DNA of 64,000 bases from NCBI RefSeq assembly GCF_023078355.1, contig NZ_CP095552.1, positions 1,798,001 through 1,862,000 of the forward strand, given 5' to 3'. The position numbers and the translations under genes were made by a program. The notes below the pieces were generated by a model that worked only from the letters and a program-made list of their open reading frames with translations, was not told the origin of the DNA and did no database searches. Positions 60,336 to 64,000 of the stretch are shown here, in pieces. The stretch comes from Gordonia hongkongensis (lineage in GTDB: Bacteria; Actinomycetota; Actinomycetes; Mycobacteriales; Mycobacteriaceae). How positions within the stretch are numbered: position 1 is the first letter of the stretch; each line of letters starts with the position of its first letter.

Positions 60336-60363
60336 GTAATGTCCAGCCGGTAGCATCCGCTGC

Positions 60364-60726
60364 ATGGGACACGGCATCGACGAGGGGATGCGGCCGGCTG
60401 CGCGGCTCGATCCGGAATCGGCCGTGCACGTCGCCACCACCCTGCAGGCGCTGGCGACCCCGAGCCGGCTGCTCATCCTCACCGAGTTGCGGTCCGGACC
60501 GCGCTCGGTGACCGATCTCGCCGACGCCGTCGGCATGGAGCAGTCCGCGGTCTCCCATCAGCTCCGGTTGCTCCGCAACCTCGGGCTGGTCACCGGCACC
60601 CGGTCGGGTCGGTCGATCAGTTACAGCCTCTATGACAGCCATGTCGCCCAGCTGCTCGACGAGGCGGTCTACCACAGCGAACACTTGCGGCTCGGGCTCG
60701 CCGAGCGTCCGCAATCGGCGGGTTGA
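60364..60726 (+). CDS. nmtR: ArsR/SmtB-family Ni/Co-sensing repressor NmtR
   Basis: 120 residues. N-terminus MGHGIDEG keeps the His3 ligand; winged helix with LATPSRLLILTELRSGPRSVTDLADAVGMEQSAVSHQLRLLRNLGLV (cut, about 30-77). The alpha-5 metal ligands of NmtR are Asp91, His93 (YDSHVAQ) and His104, His107 (YHSEHL). His109 and His116 of the M. tuberculosis protein are Arg and Pro here. Binding of Ni or Co would release DNA and turn on ctpJ. ATG 60364 matches the family start. The neighbourhood nmtR/ctpJ equals Rv3744/Rv3743c. Confidence 0.93.
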   Translation: MGHGIDEGMRPAARLDPESAVHVATTLQALATPSRLLILTELRSGPRSVTDLADAVGMEQSAVSHQLRLLRNLGLVTGTRSGRSISYSLYDSHVAQLLDEAVYHSEHLRLGLAERPQSAG

Positions 60727-60750
60727 TCCGACGTCACCGAAAGGCATCGC

Positions 60751-61551
60751 ATGACCAGTGACCACACGGCCACGTCGGGAGAACCGCTTCTGTGGATCGA
60801 GCAATCCGGGCGGGTGCGGACGTTGGTCCTCAACCGTCCGTAGGTCCGGAATGCGCTCAGCTTTGACCTGATCGTCGCTCTCCGTTCCGAATTGGCGAAC
60901 GCGGATCACGACGATGACGTCGACGTCGTCATCCTCACCGGCGCGGGCTCGGCATTCTGCGCCGGCCTGGACCTGGCCGAGTTGGGCTCGTCGACCGACA
61001 GTGCTCGACTGCTCGATCATGCGGACGTACCTGTCGGGCATCCGTGGCGCCCCATCTCGAAGCCGATCATCGGCGCCGTCAACGGTGTCGCCGCCACCGG
61101 TGGTCTGGAGTTCGCCCTCGCGTGCGATGTCCTGATCGCGTCCGAACGGGCCCGCTTCGTCGACACCCATTCGCGGGTCGGGGTGCTGCCGGGCTGGGGT
61201 CTGACGTCTCGATTGCCGGCAGCGGTCGGCCGGGGTTTCGCGCGCCGCATGAGCCTGTCCGGGGAGTTCGTCGATGCCCAGACGGCGCTGCGGGTCGGTT
61301 TGGTGACCGAGGTGGTGGCCCACGATCAGCTGATGGCCTCGGCGATGGAACTCGCGGTGTCCATGGCCGGGAGTGACCAGCTCGCGGTGCGGACCATGCT
61401 CGACTCGTATCGGCGTGCCGAGCAGCATCTCGTCGGCCCGGCGCTCGACGTGGAGAACGACACGTCGGTCGAGTGGATGTCAGGTTTCGACCCCGCTCGG
61501 GTGGCCGATCGTCGGTCCGGCATCGTCGAGCGGGGCCGGGCCAACAGCTGA
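60751..61551 (+). pseudogene. Enoyl-CoA hydratase/isomerase with in-frame TAG
   Basis: Crotonase-fold protein of about 266 residues. From ATG 60751 the frame reads WIEQSGRVRTLVLNRP, then TAG at 60841-60843, and continues VRNALSFDLIVALRSEL without frame change. The rest is intact: ILTGAGSAFCAGLDLAELG (CoA-binding oxyanion hole, about 70), KPIIGAVNGVAATGGLEFALACD and RVGVLPGWGLTSRLPAAVG. The family usually has Glu, Ala or another residue at this codon, so a GAG-to-TAG change would explain it. Translation could restart at TTG 60892, but without the first strands. Substrate unknown. Between nmtR and dnaE2. Confidence 0.85.
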
Positions 61552-61569
61552 CCCCTCCCCGCTGTCGCA

Positions 61570-61591
61570 TCGAACTTGTGTTCGATAGGCT
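61570..61591 (+). promoter_or_regulatory. Perfect LexA (SOS) box and -10 for dnaE2
   Basis: TCGAAC-TTGT-GTTCGA (61570-61585) matches the consensus exactly and is followed at once by TAGGCT (61586-61591), a -10 box ending 6 nt before the dnaE2 GTG. LexA bound here would cover the promoter core; the transcript would be leaderless. Confidence 0.88.
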
Positions 61592-61597
61592 TGGCGG

Positions 61598-64000
61598 GTG
61601 GGCTGGGATCAAGGACCACCGACGTGGTCGGAGATGGAACGGGTGCTCGCCGGCCGAGCGCCCGGCAGTGCCGACCGGCCCGGCACCGAGTTCGGTCCCG
61701 ACCTCAGCGAATGGGCGCCGTTCCCCGGGGATGGCGGCGACAGTCCGGCCTGGTCGCGCAAACGCGGCGCCTACCAGGCCGAGGACATCGCGCGCGGCTC
61801 GTCGGCGGTGCCCTACGCCGAACTGCACGCCCACAGTTCGTACAGCTTCCTCGATGGTGCGTCGATGCCGGAGGAGCTGGTGGAGGAGGCGCAACGGCTC
61901 GGACTCCGCGCACTGGCCGTCACCGATCACGACGGGTTCTACGGCATCGTGCGCTTCGCCGAGGCGGCCCGTGAGTTCGGCATGCCGACCGTCTTCGGTG
62001 CCGAGCTGTCACTGGAACCCGACATCGCGCGGACAGGCCAGAACGATCCACCGGGCGAGCATCTGCTGGTCCTCGCCCGGGACGGTGAGGGCTACCGCCG
62101 TCTGTCACGGACCATCGCCGACGCGCACATGGTCGCGGGGGAGAAGGGCCTGCTCCGTTACGACCGCGAAGCCCTCGCCGCGGCCGGCGGCGGGCACTGG
62201 CTCATCCTCACCGGATGCCGGAAGGGTGCCCTCCGACGAGCACTCGATCGCGGCGGCGTCCCGGCCGCCGAGCAGGCGCTGCGAGAACTGATCGAGACCT
62301 ACGGCCACGACAACATCGTCGTCGAGCTGACCGCGCAGGGCATGGCCGACGACGACGAAGGCAACGCGGTGCTCGCCGGCCTCGCCGCCGGGGCAGGCGT
62401 GCCGACCGTGGCCACCACCGGCGCCCACTTCGCCGCGCCCCGGCGCCGACGGCTGGCGATGGCGATGGCCGCCGTCCGGGCCCGCACCGACATCGACACC
62501 ATCTCGGGGTGGATGCCCGGCGTTGCCGGATCACATCTGCGCAGCGGCGACGAGATGGCGCGGCTGCTGCCCGCACATCCCGATGCCATCGACAACGCGG
62601 TGGGCATCGCCGCGGACTGCGCATTCCACCTGGGCCTCATCGCACCGCAGTTGCCACCCTTCGACGTCCCCGACGGGTACACCGAGGCGAGTTGGTTGCG
62701 CGAACTCACCATGACCCGGGCACGCCGCCGGTACGGCACCCCCGCCGAACATCCGCAGGCCTACCGGCAGATCGAGCACGAACTCGCCATCATCGAGACG
62801 CTCACGTTCCCCGGCTACTTCCTGGTGGTCGCCGACATCGTCGATTACTGCAAGGCCAACGACATCCTCTGCCAGGGCCGGGGGAGCGCGGCCAACTCGG
62901 CCGTCTGTTACGCCCTCGGCATCACCAACGTCGACCCGGTCGCCAACACGCTGCTCTTCGAACGGTTCCTGGCCCCCGAGCGCGACGGCCCGCCCGACAT
63001 CGACATCGACATCGAATCCGACCGACGCGAGGAGGCCATCCAGTACGTCTACCGCCGCTACACCCGGGAGCGCAGCGCGCAGGTCGCCAACGTCATCACC
63101 TACCGGGGGAAGTCGGCGATCCGGGACATGGCCCGGGCGCTCGGGTACGCGCCCGGTCAGCAGGACGCCTGGGCCAAGATGCCTGACACCGCGCCCGCCG
63201 ACGTCGCCGAACTCGCCGGCGAGATCCTCGGCATGCCAAGGCATCTGGGTATCCACTCCGGCGGCATGGTGATCTGCGACCGGCCGATCGCCGATGTCTG
63301 CCCCACGGAGTGGGCGCGGATGGAGAACCGCAGCGTGCTGCAGTGGGACAAGGACGACTGCGCCGCCATCGGACTGGTCAAGTTCGACATGCTGGGTCTC
63401 GGCATGCTCTCCGCCCTGCACTATGCGATCGACCTGGTCGCCGAACACAAGGGGATCGACGTCGACCTCGCCACCCTCGACCTCGCTGAACCCGCCGTGT
63501 ACGAGATGCTCTGTCGCGCCGACTCGGTCGGCGTGTTCCAAGTGGAGTCCCGTGCGCAGATGGCCACCCTCCCGCGGCTGAAACCGCGCTGCTTCTACGA
63601 TCTCGTCGTCGAGGTGGCCCTGATCCGGCCCGGCCCCATCCAGGGCGGCTCGGTGCATCCGTTCATCAAGCGGCGCAACGGAGAAGAGCCGGTGACGGTC
63701 GAGCATCCGTCGATGAGCAGGGCGCTCGAACGCACCCTGGGGGTGCCGCTGTTCCAGGAGCAGCTGATGCAGTTGGCCGTCGACGTGGCCGGGTTCGACG
63801 CCTCCGAGGCCGACCAGTTGCGCCGGGCGATGGGTTCCAAACGGTCGCCGGAGAAGATGGAACGCCTGCGGCAACGTTTCTACGAGGGCATGGAGAACCT
63901 GCACGGCATCACCGGGGACACCGCCGACCGCATCTTCGAGAAGATGGCCGCGTTCGCCAATTTCGGCTTCCCGGAGAGTCATTCGCAGAGCTTCGCGTCC
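61598..64000 (+). CDS. dnaE2: Error-prone DNA polymerase III alpha subunit DnaE2 (5' part)
   Basis: First 801 codons; the frame is open to the window end. GTG 61598 gives VGWDQGPPTWSEMERVL, matching mycobacterial DnaE2. PHP domain (about 75-300; ELHAHSSYSFLDGAS, VTDHDGFYG, GAELSLEPD), then the polymerase palm with QGRGSAANSAV (about 430) and the metal-binding PDIDIDIESDRREEAI (about 467), LGIHSGGMV, FDMLGLG, EVALIRPGPIQGG and the fingers start. DnaE2 performs translesion synthesis with ImuA' and ImuB; its SOS box is the strongest of the three in the window. No frame damage seen in the visible part. Confidence 0.95.
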   Translation, partial: MGWDQGPPTWSEMERVLAGRAPGSADRPGTEFGPDLSEWAPFPGDGGDSPAWSRKRGAYQAEDIARGSSAVPYAELHAHSSYSFLDGASMPEELVEEAQRLGLRALAVTDHDGFYGIVRFAEAAREFGMPTVFGAELSLEPDIARTGQNDPPGEHLLVLARDGEGYRRLSRTIADAHMVAGEKGLLRYDREALAAAGGGHWLILTGCRKGALRRALDRGGVPAAEQALRELIETYGHDNIVVELTAQGMADDDEGNAVLAGLAAGAGVPTVATTGAHFAAPRRRRLAMAMAAVRARTDIDTISGWMPGVAGSHLRSGDEMARLLPAHPDAIDNAVGIAADCAFHLGLIAPQLPPFDVPDGYTEASWLRELTMTRARRRYGTPAEHPQAYRQIEHELAIIETLTFPGYFLVVADIVDYCKANDILCQGRGSAANSAVCYALGITNVDPVANTLLFERFLAPERDGPPDIDIDIESDRREEAIQYVYRRYTRERSAQVANVITYRGKSAIRDMARALGYAPGQQDAWAKMPDTAPADVAELAGEILGMPRHLGIHSGGMVICDRPIADVCPTEWARMENRSVLQWDKDDCAAIGLVKFDMLGLGMLSALHYAIDLVAEHKGIDVDLATLDLAEPAVYEMLCRADSVGVFQVESRAQMATLPRLKPRCFYDLVVEVALIRPGPIQGGSVHPFIKRRNGEEPVTVEHPSMSRALERTLGVPLFQEQLMQLAVDVAGFDASEADQLRRAMGSKRSPEKMERLRQRFYEGMENLHGITGDTADRIFEKMAAFANFGFPESHSQSFAS

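Larger units (their letters stand above)
59999..60363. other. Intergenic region between ctpJ and nmtR
   Basis: 365 bp between divergent starts. It is occupied mainly by the four-copy 69-bp repeat (60025-60300), followed by the TTCAT operator region and the nmtR promoter (60301-60363). ORFs run through the repeat in several frames only because the period is a multiple of three; I do not regard them as genes. No separate RNA gene is seen. Confidence 0.7.

Noticed and set aside
60841..60843. Recoding of TAG (selenocysteine-like or pyrrolysine) in the enoyl-CoA hydratase
   Set aside because: No matching machinery or structure, and a single nonsense substitution explains it.

Overview
The window is high-GC actinobacterial DNA from the order Mycobacteriales. 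Mycobacterial-type genes (ESX-4/type VII secretion, whiB3-sigD-rsdA, imuA'-imuB-dnaE2, nmtR-ctpJ, a lipid-droplet-associated protein) and a gene order that largely follows M. tuberculosis with many local insertions and losses suggest Gordonia or a close relative. The genus is inference from gene content; no rRNA or tRNA gene was found. Translation signals include GTG/TTG starts, ATGA/GTGA overlaps and several -10 boxes placed so close to start codons that leaderless mRNAs are likely.

Layout. 1-4.8 kb: glpX (cut by the window edge), a DUF4245 lipoprotein-like gene, a small secreted protein, xseB-xseA, a lipid-droplet-associated protein and ispH (the Rv1099c-Rv1110 neighbourhood). 4.8-13.3 kb: an ESX-4-like type VII secretion core, mycP-eccD (-) divergent from eccC and a TIGR03931-type accessory gene (+); eccB and the EsxT/EsxU pair, both expected here, are absent. 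13.5-22.9 kb: rplM-rpsI, glmM, a HAD protein, a three-gene operon of EspC-like/WXG-like proteins, a degenerate hydrolase, glmS and nnr. 23.5-31.2 kb: alr, a hydrolase, tsaE-tsaB-rimI-tsaD (t6A tRNA modification), a CIRCE-controlled groES-groEL1 pair and whiB3. 31.5-39.8 kb: an Rv3415c-like gene, sigD-rsdA, a DUF5319 gene, guaB, guaB3, a 47-bp tandem repeat and a GMC oxidoreductase. 39.9-44.6 kb: a TIGR01777 epimerase, the biotin ECF importer bioYMN and guaA. 44.6-49.7 kb: an envelope-stress module of PspC-domain membrane protein, PspC-domain histidine kinase and response regulator, then a Ser/Thr kinase. 49.7-53.6 kb: an Rv2578c-type radical SAM gene and imuA'-imuB behind LexA-box-like sites. 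53.6-60 kb: a pRiA4b/UPF0158-like protein, a D-threonine aldolase-like gene, a two-domain fatty acyl-CoA reductase, and the metal exporter ctpJ. 60-64 kb: a 69-bp tandem repeat, nmtR, a broken enoyl-CoA hydratase and the 5' 2.4 kb of dnaE2 behind a perfect LexA box.

How it works together. Purine synthesis (guaB, guaB3, guaA), amino-sugar/cell-wall precursor supply (glmM, glmS, alr, ispH) and translation support (rplM, rpsI, t6A genes) form the housekeeping backbone. Stress circuits are laid over it: HrcA/CIRCE on groES-groEL1, SigD/RsdA, WhiB3, the PspC three-component module, NmtR/CtpJ metal efflux and a LexA regulon that covers all three parts of the mutagenic repair machine.

Quality caveat. 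Four genes (DUF4245, the Rv3438-like hydrolase, guaB and the D-threonine aldolase-like gene, which is hit twice) are broken by single-base indels, each repairable by changing one base in a short homopolymer; the enoyl-CoA hydratase carries an in-frame TAG. Because guaB is normally indispensable for de novo guanine nucleotide synthesis, residual indel errors in the assembly are the simplest explanation for the frameshifts.
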